In this document: one piece after another, positions 1 to 6,028 of the stretch | How positions within the stretch are numbered: the stretch's first letter is position 1 | Layout of the letters: every line of letters begins with the position of its first letter | DNA from: an uncultured Actinomycetes bacterium | GTDB lineage: Bacteria; Actinomycetota; Actinomycetes; S36-B12 | Direction: 5' to 3' | Length of the DNA stretch: 6,028 bases | Assembly: GCA_913061025.1 (NCBI GenBank) | Contig: CAJXUJ010000082.1 | Span: 1-6,028 of the forward strand | Made by a program: the position numbers and the translations under genes | Notes under the pieces: model-generated | The model's input: only the letters and a program-made list of their open reading frames with translations | The model's database searches: none | What the model was told of the DNA's origin: nothing

Positions 1-38
1 CCCGTAGTTGGACGATGCGGCTTCGCAAGTTCAGGGAA

Positions 39-1757
39 CTAGCCGGGATAGGTCGGCGAAGCCGCATTCACGCGACCAGACCACGAGCCGGTGGTGTTGT
101 CGTAGACGACGCCATCAGCTGCCGCGACCAGAGTGGGCAGACCGGGTGCAGCAGCAAGGGAAACCGGGCCCTCCGGTGACCCTTGCGCGAAGATCGACCC
201 TCGGCCGATGTTCACCTCGATCACCTGAAGTGCGCCGGCGCTTTCGCTTCCGAGAACCGCAAGGGAGTCCGCGCTGGACCAGGCGACATCCACCACTTCC
301 ACCAACTTCGACTCCACTCGGATCGGATCTTGGATTTCGATTCCGACTCGACCCGTGGGCGACGTACGGACAACACGGGCCAGCAAGACGTTGGTCCGGG
401 GGCCCGACTGCACCAAGAGCGCTGCGCGCGTGCCATCCCGCGAGGGCACTGCAGCCCGCAAGACGTCGACGTCTCGTAGGCCCTGTACGGCAATGGGGAA
501 GGTTCGACCGGTCGGGGAATAGAGCGACAGCGCGCCCTCGGCATCAACGAGCCAGAGGTTGTCCGGACCGTCGTATGCGAGCGCGAGGGGCTCTGCCGCC
601 GATGCCAATTCGAACAAGTTCGCACCGGCTTGGATGGACCCTGACCACAACGAGCCATCGACGTCAACGCCGGCGATTCGCGATCCGTCCTGTGAGATCG
701 CGATGTCGACGAGGAGTGGTTCGCGGGTTCCGGCTTGCCCGGCGACCGGCACGGTTCCTCCGTCGATGATTTCGCGAACGCCGATCGTCGAAGCGACATA
801 GGCAGCGGAGCCGGGCTCAAGTCCGGAAGGGTCGACCTCCGGCCACGCATCCCTCGGTTGGGGGTTGACGACACCGGGAACGAACAATGGTTGTCCCGCT
901 GAGGTGATCTCGACCGACTGCACATCCGGCAACTGCCTAAGCGTCCAGACGAGTTGTTGGGAGAACGCCTGTCTGGATGCGTCATCGGCCAGTTGGGCTG
1001 ACGCGTCGAGATCTACTTCTGCGACACCCGCATTGATGAGAACAGCGTCGATATTGAGATCCACCCCGTCGGGAAATCCGGTGCGCACCGCGGGCCGCAA
1101 CCACTCGTTGGGGCCGTCGAGCAATCGTCGGACCAGTGTTGTCGCAAGGCCCGGTCCGATAACAGGGATCATGCGCGAGTCGGGAACCAGGATCTGGAAC
1201 GTGGGATCGAAGAAGTAGAGAGCGTAGGAGCGGAACGCTCGGTCGACATCGGTCTGTGACAGCAGAAGACCGCCAGGCAGGCCATCGATGCGCCAACCCT
1301 CATTTGTTTCCACCATGCGGAAAGTGGCCGTGGCTTCGGTACCGGGCTCTTGGACCTGGAAGCGACCGTTGGGTCCGATGGAACCGGCTTGAGCGGCTCG
1401 GAATTGGATGCTCGGCCCGTTCTCGGTCAGAGATGGCACACCCTCGTAGACCACAACACCCGACGACGAATCCCACCGTGCACTCGCCTGCGGCGTGAGG
1501 TACTCACGGGCAACAGCGTGATTACCATCGAAGGAGGCGCTCGCATCGAGAAAACCTTGGACAACCTCGACCTCGGTCATGTCCGGTCGAGGTGGCCGGG
1601 CGATTACGCGGATGAACTGATCGACATTGCTGCCTGAGACCTGCGCACCTTGTTGGATCGGCCCAGACGTGGGCACCTGTGCGGTGAATGCCTGCGGGAC
1701 GTTTCCGCAGCCCGCCGTCACCAGCGCAACAACGATGAGAAGTGCGATTCGCCTCAT
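39..1757 (-). CDS. lpqB: Lipoprotein LpqB, accessory to the MtrAB two-component system
   Basis: LpqB is an extracytoplasmic lipoprotein. In mycobacteria it interacts with the sensor domain of MtrB and modulates MtrA activation. The 572-residue product is close to the usual length (about 580). It begins with a lipoprotein signal: MRR, a hydrophobic run (residues 4-13) and a lipobox TAGC, with the lipidated cysteine at residue 17. Thr at -3, in place of the usual Leu, is slightly atypical. By family knowledge, residues about 45-165 form the LpqB N-terminal domain, about 175-290 a GerMN-like domain, and about 310-565 a C-terminal beta-propeller. The motif GGLLLSQTDVDRAFRSYALYF near 162-182 leads into the GerMN-like part. 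The ATG overlaps the mtrB stop codon (ATGA, 1754-1757), so translation is probably coupled. A good Shine-Dalgarno AGGTGA lies 6 bases upstream. The gene ends with TAG at 39-41. The identification rests on both sequence character and the position right after mtrB. Confidence 0.94.
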   Translation of the reverse strand: MRRIALLIVVALVTAGCGNVPQAFTAQVPTSGPIQQGAQVSGSNVDQFIRVIARPPRPDMTEVEVVQGFLDASASFDGNHAVAREYLTPQASARWDSSSGVVVYEGVPSLTENGPSIQFRAAQAGSIGPNGRFQVQEPGTEATATFRMVETNEGWRIDGLPGGLLLSQTDVDRAFRSYALYFFDPTFQILVPDSRMIPVIGPGLATTLVRRLLDGPNEWLRPAVRTGFPDGVDLNIDAVLINAGVAEVDLDASAQLADDASRQAFSQQLVWTLRQLPDVQSVEITSAGQPLFVPGVVNPQPRDAWPEVDPSGLEPGSAAYVASTIGVREIIDGGTVPVAGQAGTREPLLVDIAISQDGSRIAGVDVDGSLWSGSIQAGANLFELASAAEPLALAYDGPDNLWLVDAEGALSLYSPTGRTFPIAVQGLRDVDVLRAAVPSRDGTRAALLVQSGPRTNVLLARVVRTSPTGRVGIEIQDPIRVESKLVEVVDVAWSSADSLAVLGSESAGALQVIEVNIGRGSIFAQGSPEGPVSLAAAPGLPTLVAAADGVVYDNTTGSWSGRVNAASPTYPG

Positions 1758-3478
1758 CGGACGTCACCTGCATCGTTGTCCATCGTCACCGTGACCACGA
1801 TCGAGTCAGAATCACTGGCTCGGTCTTGGGACTTGCGTTCGTCACGACGGACGGTGGGACGCTCACGGCTGAAGGCTCCATCGGAGTCGTGCCGGTCCTC
1901 CCCCGGGTCCACATCGGCTACTTCATCCGAGAGCGGCAACACCGCATGAGTGACCGGATGACCGGCCACTCTCGGCAATGTCAGACGGAAGCAGGCACCA
2001 GCGCCGGGTTCCCCCCACGCCTCCAGCCATCCCCCGTGCAGACGGGCGTCTTCTAGCGCGATCGCCAGGCCAAGACCAGTACCACCGGTAGTCCGGGCGC
2101 GAGCCGGATCGGCGCGCCAGAACCGATTGAAAACAAGCGCGGCCTCGCCCGGACGCAAACCAACACCGAAATCGCGCACGGTCAACGTCACTACATCGGC
2201 ATCGCCGGCAAGCTCGACGAGAACACCTGTCTCGTCGCCATGCTCGATGGCGTTGTCAACCAGGTTGCGAACAATGCGGTCGATTCGCCGGGCATCACAG
2301 ACCACGGTGCAGGGGCGCTCGTACGAAGCGAAGCGAACGCGCAGCCGCTTGCTGTCAGCCAGGGGTTCGCTCGCATCCACGACGCGTTGAACCAGCGTTG
2401 CAACATCAACCGACTCGCTGTCGAGTTTGGCCGCTCCGGCATCAAAGCGAGATATCTCGAGGAGATCACTCAAGAGCGCCTCGAAGCGATCCAGTTGGTT
2501 TTGCAGCAGTTCGGTCGATCGGGCTGTTTCCGCACTCAGGGAATCACGCGACTCGAACAAGACGTCGGCCGCCATTCGGATGGTGGTCAAGGGTGTCCGG
2601 AGTTCGTGCGAGACGTCCGAGACGAATCGCTGCTGCACCCGGGATAGTTCCTCAAGTTGGGTGATCTGAGCGTCGATGCTTTCGGCCATCTCGTTAAAGG
2701 AACGCGCCAACTGGGCGAGGTCATCATCGCGCTTAATCGGCAATCGCTCATCGAGATTGCCCGATGACAATCGCTCCGCCGTTCGGGCAGCAGCTCGAAC
2801 CGGAACCACCACCTGACGGGTCACGACCCAGGCAACCACGCCGAGAAGGCCAACGAGCACGAACCCCGCGGCCAGGATGGAACTCCGGACCAGATCGAGT
2901 GTCTGCTGTTCTTGACTCAACGGGAATAGGTAGTACAGCTCGTAAGGGCCGACCGTTGGAATCGTCAGTGGTGCGCCCACCACGAAGCCCGGAACCACGC
3001 GACCGTCGAGGAATCGAATTTGCGTGAAGGTCCAGGACTGGCGCTGCGTCTGGGTCACCGCCTGCCGCAGGTCGACCGGAATGCTCGACACCGCCACCAG
3101 GTTGGTACCGCGTTCGGGGGCCCCTATCTCCGGGAGGCTGGAGAGCAAAAGGACGTCGAATGTTGCCGGTGACCCAGCTCGGGTAGCCAGTGACGTCACC
3201 ACAGTGTCGACCAATCGCGATGGGGACGGAGTTGACGGGCCGGTGTCGGCGGCATCAAGAAGACGTTGAGCCTCGCCGAGTCCAGCCGACGCTTCACCTA
3301 CAGCGCTTCGTTCTTTGGCTTCCAGGAGTCCGGTCGTGACGCGAGACAACAACAGGAGTCCCAGGGCGCCAACAACCACGATGGATAACACCAAGGTGGT
3401 GCTCGTTACTCGAATAAACAGGGAACGTCGCCACAGGCGCCTGATGGCGCGTGGGATAAACAGCAGAACCGTGACCAT
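1754..3478 (-). CDS. mtrB: Sensor histidine kinase MtrB
   Basis: MtrB is a membrane histidine kinase that phosphorylates MtrA; in mycobacteria the pair governs cell-wall remodelling and division. The 574 residues show, in order: a basic cytoplasmic start with WRRSL at 16-20, TM1 about 25-44, an extracytoplasmic domain about 45-198, TM2 about 199-219, and HAMP about 220-272 beginning RQVVVPVRAA. The HisKA domain follows, with H-box SHELRTP (phospho-acceptor His291; the adjacent E292 and T295 fit the phosphatase motif). The ATPase domain has an N-box with N405 and N409, G1 DFGVGL at 436-441, F-box FNRFWRAD at 450-457 and G2 GGTGLGLAI at 465-473. All catalytic motifs are intact. A charged, probably disordered tail (about 505-574) follows. 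ATG 3478 is the only usual start codon after an in-frame stop within mtrA. No Shine-Dalgarno precedes it, so translation is probably coupled to mtrA, which ends 7 bp upstream. The wing and tail lengths resemble the mycobacterial protein as I recall it. Confidence 0.96.
   Translation of the reverse strand: MVTVLLFIPRAIRRLWRRSLFIRVTSTTLVLSIVVVGALGLLLLSRVTTGLLEAKERSAVGEASAGLGEAQRLLDAADTGPSTPSPSRLVDTVVTSLATRAGSPATFDVLLLSSLPEIGAPERGTNLVAVSSIPVDLRQAVTQTQRQSWTFTQIRFLDGRVVPGFVVGAPLTIPTVGPYELYYLFPLSQEQQTLDLVRSSILAAGFVLVGLLGVVAWVVTRQVVVPVRAAARTAERLSSGNLDERLPIKRDDDLAQLARSFNEMAESIDAQITQLEELSRVQQRFVSDVSHELRTPLTTIRMAADVLFESRDSLSAETARSTELLQNQLDRFEALLSDLLEISRFDAGAAKLDSESVDVATLVQRVVDASEPLADSKRLRVRFASYERPCTVVCDARRIDRIVRNLVDNAIEHGDETGVLVELAGDADVVTLTVRDFGVGLRPGEAALVFNRFWRADPARARTTGGTGLGLAIALEDARLHGGWLEAWGEPGAGACFRLTLPRVAGHPVTHAVLPLSDEVADVDPGEDRHDSDGAFSRERPTVRRDERKSQDRASDSDSIVVTVTMDNDAGDVR
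1764..1769 (-). promoter_or_regulatory. Ribosome binding site of lpqB
   Basis: AGGTGA on the minus strand, 6 bases before the lpqB ATG. It lies inside the last codons of mtrB and supports the ATG that overlaps the mtrB stop. Confidence 0.7.
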
Positions 3479-3485
3479 GATCAGG

Positions 3486-4190
3486 TCAGGCAGGACCGGC
3501 TTTGTATCCGACTCCTCGGACGGTCAGCACGATCTCCGGCGCTTCGGGATCGCGTTCGATCTTCGCCCGAAGCCGCTGCACGTGGACGTTCACGAGCCGG
3601 GTGTCCGCAGCGTGGCGATAGCCCCACACCTCTTGCAGCAAGGCCTCACGCGTGAATACCTGTCCGGGTCGCTTGGCTAGACATGCCAAGAGGTCAAATT
3701 CCAGAGGAGTGAGGGCGAGCACTTCACTGCCTCGACGCACCGTGTGCCCATTGATGTCGATGGTGAGGTCGTTGATGGTCAGCACCTGTGAACCGATGTC
3801 GTCGGTACGGCGGATACGCGCACGAATCCGCGCGACGAGTTCCTTTGGCTTGAACGGCTTGACGATGTAGTCATCAGCACCTGATTCGAGACCGACCACC
3901 ACGTCGATGGTGTCCGACTTGGCGGTGAGCATCACGATCGGCGTCCCCGACTCGGCGCGAATCGCGCGACAGACGTCGATGCCGTCGCGCCCGGGCAGCA
4001 TCAGGTCGAGGAGTACGACGTCGGGCTTCGACGCGCGAAACGCATCGACCGCGGAACTGCCATCGGCGCAGAAGACCGGGTCGAATCCTTCACCCCGGAG
4101 AACGATTCCGAGCATCTCCGCCAGCGCTGCGTCGTCGTCGACTACGAGTACTCGACCGCGAGTCCTCGGCGCCGTGGAAGTGGTGCTCAT
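3486..4190 (-). CDS. mtrA: Response regulator MtrA (OmpR/PhoB family)
   Basis: MtrA is the DNA-binding partner of MtrB. The mycobacterial protein controls dnaA, ripA and other cell-wall and division genes and is essential in M. tuberculosis. The 234 residues hold a receiver domain (about 12-125) with the acidic cluster DDD at 18-20, phospho-acceptor Asp62 in LLDLMLPG, Thr89 in MLTAK and Lys111 in VKPFKPKEL. A winged-helix domain follows (about 137-232) with LTPLEFDLL, a recognition helix around TRLVNVHVQRLRAK and the wing GVGYK. Stretches such as GLESGADDYI and FKPKELVARIRAR are near-identical to mycobacterial MtrA from memory. ATG 4190 is the first start after an in-frame TGA. AGGTGA lies 12 bases upstream, a long spacing, inside the end of the CPBP gene. 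Only 4 bp separate it from that gene and 7 bp from mtrB, which indicates one operon. Confidence 0.97.
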   Translation of the reverse strand: MSTTSTAPRTRGRVLVVDDDAALAEMLGIVLRGEGFDPVFCADGSSAVDAFRASKPDVVLLDLMLPGRDGIDVCRAIRAESGTPIVMLTAKSDTIDVVVGLESGADDYIVKPFKPKELVARIRARIRRTDDIGSQVLTINDLTIDINGHTVRRGSEVLALTPLEFDLLACLAKRPGQVFTREALLQEVWGYRHAADTRLVNVHVQRLRAKIERDPEAPEIVLTVRGVGYKAGPA

Positions 4191-4194
4191 GCGC

Positions 4195-4950
4195 CTATGG
4201 TGTCACCTCGGGCACTCCTAGGAGAACTACGAGTGCAGCCGGGGTGTTATTCACCCCATGCGCGACCATCGCGGCCCCCAGGGAACCGGTCTTCCAGCGA
4301 ACCCATCCGTAGACGACGCCGATAGGCAGAAGTAGGAAGAATCGGATCGGTTCGAAGTGGAATGCCGAGAAGACGATGGCCGTAATCGCGATCGTCCAGA
4401 CGGCCCCGACACCACGTTTGCGCAAGGAGTTGAAGAGCATCCCCCGGAAGGCGATTTCCTCGACGATCGGCGCACCGACCATCACCATGACCGCGAAGAT
4501 CATCAGCGCCCAGAAGGGACCCGCCTCGCGTAGTTCGAGGGCGACGTCGCCCGCCGCCGATGAAAAGTCACCGGCGATCGCCTGCGTGATGAGTGCCACG
4601 ACGGCCGCAAGCATCAAGCCCACCACCCCGGCGAGCGCGCCCCAGCCGACGTCGCTCCAGGTCAATCGCAAACCCAGATCGATCCGAGGGCCATTGCCCT
4701 TCCACCGGGTGACGAACATCGGCCAGCCGGCCAGCCCCAGCCAGGGGACGAGAGTCCCCACGATCGCGGTGACCGCGAGTGGAACGTCCAGTAGGAACAA
4801 AGGAACCGCGACCAACAATCCGAGGGCAACCGCGAAGACGATCGTCAAAATCGCCGATCCGACACCCCAGCGGGGATCGCGCAGTGAAGCACCACGCTCC
4901 TCGGCTTCGGTAACGGTGACCGGACAGCCGGGGTAATCAGCGGGAGCCAT
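4195..4950 (-). CDS. CPBP-family intramembrane metalloprotease-like protein
   Basis: This 251-residue membrane protein belongs to the CPBP (CAAX protease / bacteriocin-processing, Abi) family of glutamate-type intramembrane proteases. The three family motifs are present: EEIAFR (E164, E165, R169), FSAFH (F194, H198) and HGVNN (H231, N235), so the active site looks complete. Hydrophobic segments lie at about 31-53, 60-81, 102-126, 146-163, 184-197, 203-217 and 225-245, consistent with six or more membrane helices. A short cytoplasmic-looking N-terminus with charged residues (13-28) precedes them. ATG 4950 is the only convincing start seen. It lacks a clear Shine-Dalgarno, so a leaderless transcript is possible. 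The gene stops 4 bp before mtrA and is probably the first gene of the mtrAB-lpqB operon. Bacterial relatives have roles in self-immunity, protein processing or scaffolding. The substrate here is unknown, and an envelope function is only inferred from the neighbours. Confidence 0.9.
   Translation of the reverse strand: MAPADYPGCPVTVTEAEERGASLRDPRWGVGSAILTIVFAVALGLLVAVPLFLLDVPLAVTAIVGTLVPWLGLAGWPMFVTRWKGNGPRIDLGLRLTWSDVGWGALAGVVGLMLAAVVALITQAIAGDFSSAAGDVALELREAGPFWALMIFAVMVMVGAPIVEEIAFRGMLFNSLRKRGVGAVWTIAITAIVFSAFHFEPIRFFLLLPIGVVYGWVRWKTGSLGAAMVAHGVNNTPAALVVLLGVPEVTP
4203..4208 (-). promoter_or_regulatory. Ribosome binding site of mtrA
   Basis: AGGTGA on the minus strand, within the last codons of the CPBP gene, 12 bases before the mtrA ATG. 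The spacing is longer than the usual 5-9, so reinitiation after the CPBP stop may also contribute. Confidence 0.5.
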
Positions 4951-4981
4951 CGCCCCATTGTGCGCGAGACCCCCGACACCG

Positions 4982-4999
4982 GGCTCGGCGCGTCGAGCC
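4982..4999 (-). terminator. GC hairpin after arsR, possible weak terminator
   Basis: A perfect 6-bp inverted repeat (GGCTCG / CGAGCC, 6-base loop) begins 7 bases after the arsR stop. No T-run follows, so it is not a classic intrinsic terminator. It may slow read-through into the CPBP-mtrA operon, or mean nothing in GC-rich DNA. Confidence 0.3.
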
Positions 5000-5006
5000 T
5001 GCGCGA

Positions 5007-5372
5007 CTAAGCGAGAACGGCGGAGAGCTCACCCAGTCGAGTCGGGACCATCCGATACCAGGTCCAGTAGCCGCGCTTCTCGGCTTCGATGAGCCCGGCC
5101 TGGGCGAGAACCTTCAGGTGGTGGCTCACCGTGGGTTGCGACAGGCCTAGCGGCTCGGTGAGGTCACACACGCACGCCTCACAGTTCGAAGCCGACCGAA
5201 GGATGGCGAGGATCTGTAAACGGGTCGGGTCGGCCACCGCCTTCAGCAGGACCGACAGTTCCTCGGCGGTCTCCCGGGTAATCGGTCGCCCTAAGCCCGA
5301 TGGGCAGCACGACGGTCCGGAAGTGACGGCCCTTTCCAGGACCGCCGTTCGGTTACTCGACGCGCTGGGCAT
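5007..5372 (-). CDS. arsR: ArsR-family arsenic-responsive repressor
   Basis: A 121-residue winged-helix repressor of the ArsR/SmtB family. The core about 35-110 includes LLKAVADPTRLQILAIL (dimer and helix region), the DNA-reading helix LSQPTVSHHLKVLAQAGLI (about 77-95) and the wing EKRGYWTWYRM. The cysteines match As(III) sensing: CVCDL (C67, C69) sits where the E. coli plasmid ArsR has its CVCDL arsenite site, though the third cysteine of that site is replaced by Thr72. Further cysteines are C64 and the N-terminal pair C22-C23, which recalls the C-C pair used by Corynebacterium ArsR. The frame stays open to 5651, but that extension lies antisense to the aquaporin gene. ATG 5372 gives the normal family length and abuts the operator. 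No strong Shine-Dalgarno is seen, so the message may be leaderless. It is divergent from the aquaporin gene, the usual layout for repressor and target. Another metal(loid), such as Sb(III), is also possible as inducer. Confidence 0.93.
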   Translation of the reverse strand: MPSASSNRTAVLERAVTSGPSCCPSGLGRPITRETAEELSVLLKAVADPTRLQILAILRSASNCEACVCDLTEPLGLSQPTVSHHLKVLAQAGLIEAEKRGYWTWYRMVPTRLGELSAVLA

Positions 5373-5375
5373 AGA

Positions 5376-5401
5376 TCCATATTGACATATATCGATATGG
5401 A
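5376..5401. promoter_or_regulatory. Probable ArsR operator between arsR and the aquaporin gene
   Basis: Inverted repeat with arms TCCATATTGA and TCGATATGGA (9 of 10 bases pair) and a 6-base spacer CATATA. It is a conspicuous AT-rich island in GC-rich DNA. It begins 3 bases before the arsR ATG and ends 16 bases before the aquaporin GTG. ArsR-family dimers bind this kind of imperfect palindrome, so one site could shut both divergent promoters. A consensus -35 hexamer TTGACA (5382-5387, plus strand) lies inside it, but I see no good -10 at 17 bases, so the exact promoters are unresolved. Confidence 0.7.
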
Positions 5402-5406
5402 ATGCC

Positions 5407-5410
5407 AGGG
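5407..5410 (+). promoter_or_regulatory. Likely ribosome binding site of the aquaporin gene
   Basis: AGGG, 7 bases before GTG 5418. It favours this GTG over the in-frame ATG at 5397, which lies inside the operator arm and has no such site. Confidence 0.45.
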
Positions 5411-5417
5411 TTCTGCC

Positions 5418-6028
5418 GTGCCGCGTCGACTCTTCGCCGAGTACCTGGGCACCGCCATGCTCGTCGCGGCAGTTGTGGGGAGCGGCATTATGGGAACGCT
5501 TCTCACGCGAGATGACGCCGTCGTTTTGATCCTGAACATGATGAGTACGGTCGCCGCACTCGGAGTACTGATCTGGATGCTCGGACCGATCTCCGGCGCG
5601 CACTTCAACCCCGCTGTCACCGCGGTCACCCTCGTCAAGCGCGAGATCCACGTGCCAGAAGGTCTCGCGTACATCGCAGCCCAGATCCTCGGCGGCCTCT
5701 CCGGAGTCGCGCTCGCGAACGTGATGTTCGAGCTACCCGCATTCGACCCATCCACCAACGCTCGCAACGGCTTCCCGATCTGGCTCGGTGAAATCGTCGC
5801 GACGGCAGGGCTGATCCTGATCATCGGCGCACTCACCAGAACCGGGCGCGGCCACCTCGGACCGCTTCTGGTGCCAGCGTGGATCGGTTCGGCCTACTTC
5901 TTCACATCGTCTACGTCGTTCGCGAATCCGGCCGTCACCATCGGACGGTCGATGACCGACACCTTCACCGGCATCGCACCCAGCGATGTCCTGCCGTTCA
6001 TCGCATTCCAACTCATCGGTGCCGCCAT
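5418..6028 (+). CDS. aqpS: Aquaporin of the arsenite-channel (AqpS-like) type, 3' end cut by window
   Basis: A MIP-family membrane channel, 203 residues visible; the frame is still open at the window edge and about 30-40 residues of a normal aquaporin are missing. It starts PRRLFAEYLGTAMLV, a typical MIP N-terminus. Both pore motifs are present: SGAHFNPAVT (N64-P65-A66) and FANPAV (N170-P171-A172). The residue after the second NPA is Val173, where water and glycerol channels have the selectivity-filter Arg. By ungapped alignment to AqpZ from memory, the other filter positions are Thr44, Ser158 and Ser167, giving a filter without His or Arg. Thr/Val at these positions is what I recall for Sinorhizobium meliloti AqpS, an As(III) channel that replaces ArsB in its ars operon. 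The gene is divergent from arsR across a shared operator, so arsenite release is the likely role. GTG 5418 is chosen from its AGGG site and family length; ATG 5397 (seven residues longer) is the alternative. Confidence 0.9.
   Translation, partial: MPRRLFAEYLGTAMLVAAVVGSGIMGTLLTRDDAVVLILNMMSTVAALGVLIWMLGPISGAHFNPAVTAVTLVKREIHVPEGLAYIAAQILGGLSGVALANVMFELPAFDPSTNARNGFPIWLGEIVATAGLILIIGALTRTGRGHLGPLLVPAWIGSAYFFTSSTSFANPAVTIGRSMTDTFTGIAPSDVLPFIAFQLIGAA

Noticed and set aside
1..67. Possible start of a further minus-strand gene after lpqB (ATG at 67, frame open to the edge, beginning MRLRRPIPASS)
   Set aside because: Only 22 residues are visible, no good ribosome binding site, and nothing recognisable. 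In other actinobacteria a comF-like gene often follows lpqB, but these residues do not show it.
8..769. 253-residue open frame on the plus strand opposite lpqB
   Set aside because: Arg/Pro-rich composition typical of the antisense of GC-rich genes, no recognisable domain, and lpqB on the other strand is clearly real.
4376..4936. 186-residue open frame on the plus strand opposite the CPBP gene
   Set aside because: Low-complexity Ser/Thr/Ala/Pro product with no family features; the opposite strand encodes all three CPBP motifs.
5382..5387. TTGACA as a definite -35 box of the aquaporin promoter
   Set aside because: The hexamer is perfect, but no reasonable -10 lies 16-19 bases downstream; it may simply be part of the operator arm.
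5373..5651. N-terminal extension of the arsR frame (start at 5651)
   Set aside because: It would run through the operator and antisense to the aquaporin gene, has no ArsR-like sequence, and gives a protein far longer than the family.
5291..6011. Minus-strand open frames opposite the aquaporin gene
   Set aside because: No domain features; the plus strand shows two NPA motifs and a complete aquaporin pattern.

Overview
The window is GC-rich and fully coding apart from short gaps. It comes from an actinomycetote: the tail-to-head order mtrA-mtrB-lpqB is a hallmark of that phylum, and both MtrA and MtrB read as close relatives of the mycobacterial proteins. I cannot fix the order or genus.

Layout. 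Positions 39-4950, all on the minus strand, form one compact block: a CPBP-family membrane protease-like protein, then the response regulator mtrA, the sensor kinase mtrB and the lipoprotein lpqB. The joints are 4 bp, 7 bp and a 4-base ATGA overlap, so the four genes are probably co-transcribed. Positions 5007-5372 (minus) hold an ArsR-type arsenic repressor. It is separated from the CPBP gene by 57 bp that contain a small GC hairpin. From 5418 to the right edge (plus strand) runs the start of an aquaporin gene of the arsenite-channel (AqpS) type, cut by the window end. The 45 bp between arsR and the aquaporin start is AT-rich and carries a 10-6-10 inverted repeat, the likely ArsR operator. 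No stretch over 300 bases lacks a gene.

How the genes work together. MtrB (membrane histidine kinase) phosphorylates MtrA (DNA-binding regulator), and LpqB (extracytoplasmic lipoprotein) is known in mycobacteria to act on MtrB. Together they control cell-wall and division genes. The upstream CPBP protein joins this operon by position, but its role is unknown. The arsR/aquaporin pair looks like the edge of an arsenic detoxification cassette lying directly against this core locus. ArsR would hold the divergent promoter shut until As(III) binds its cysteines, and the channel would let arsenite leave the cell. An arsenate reductase is expected beyond the right edge.

I see no entirely new system. 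The points most worth a look are the altered aquaporin selectivity filter, the operator that abuts or overlaps both start regions, the CPBP gene built into the mtr operon, and an arsenic cassette placed where read-through could reach the mtr genes.
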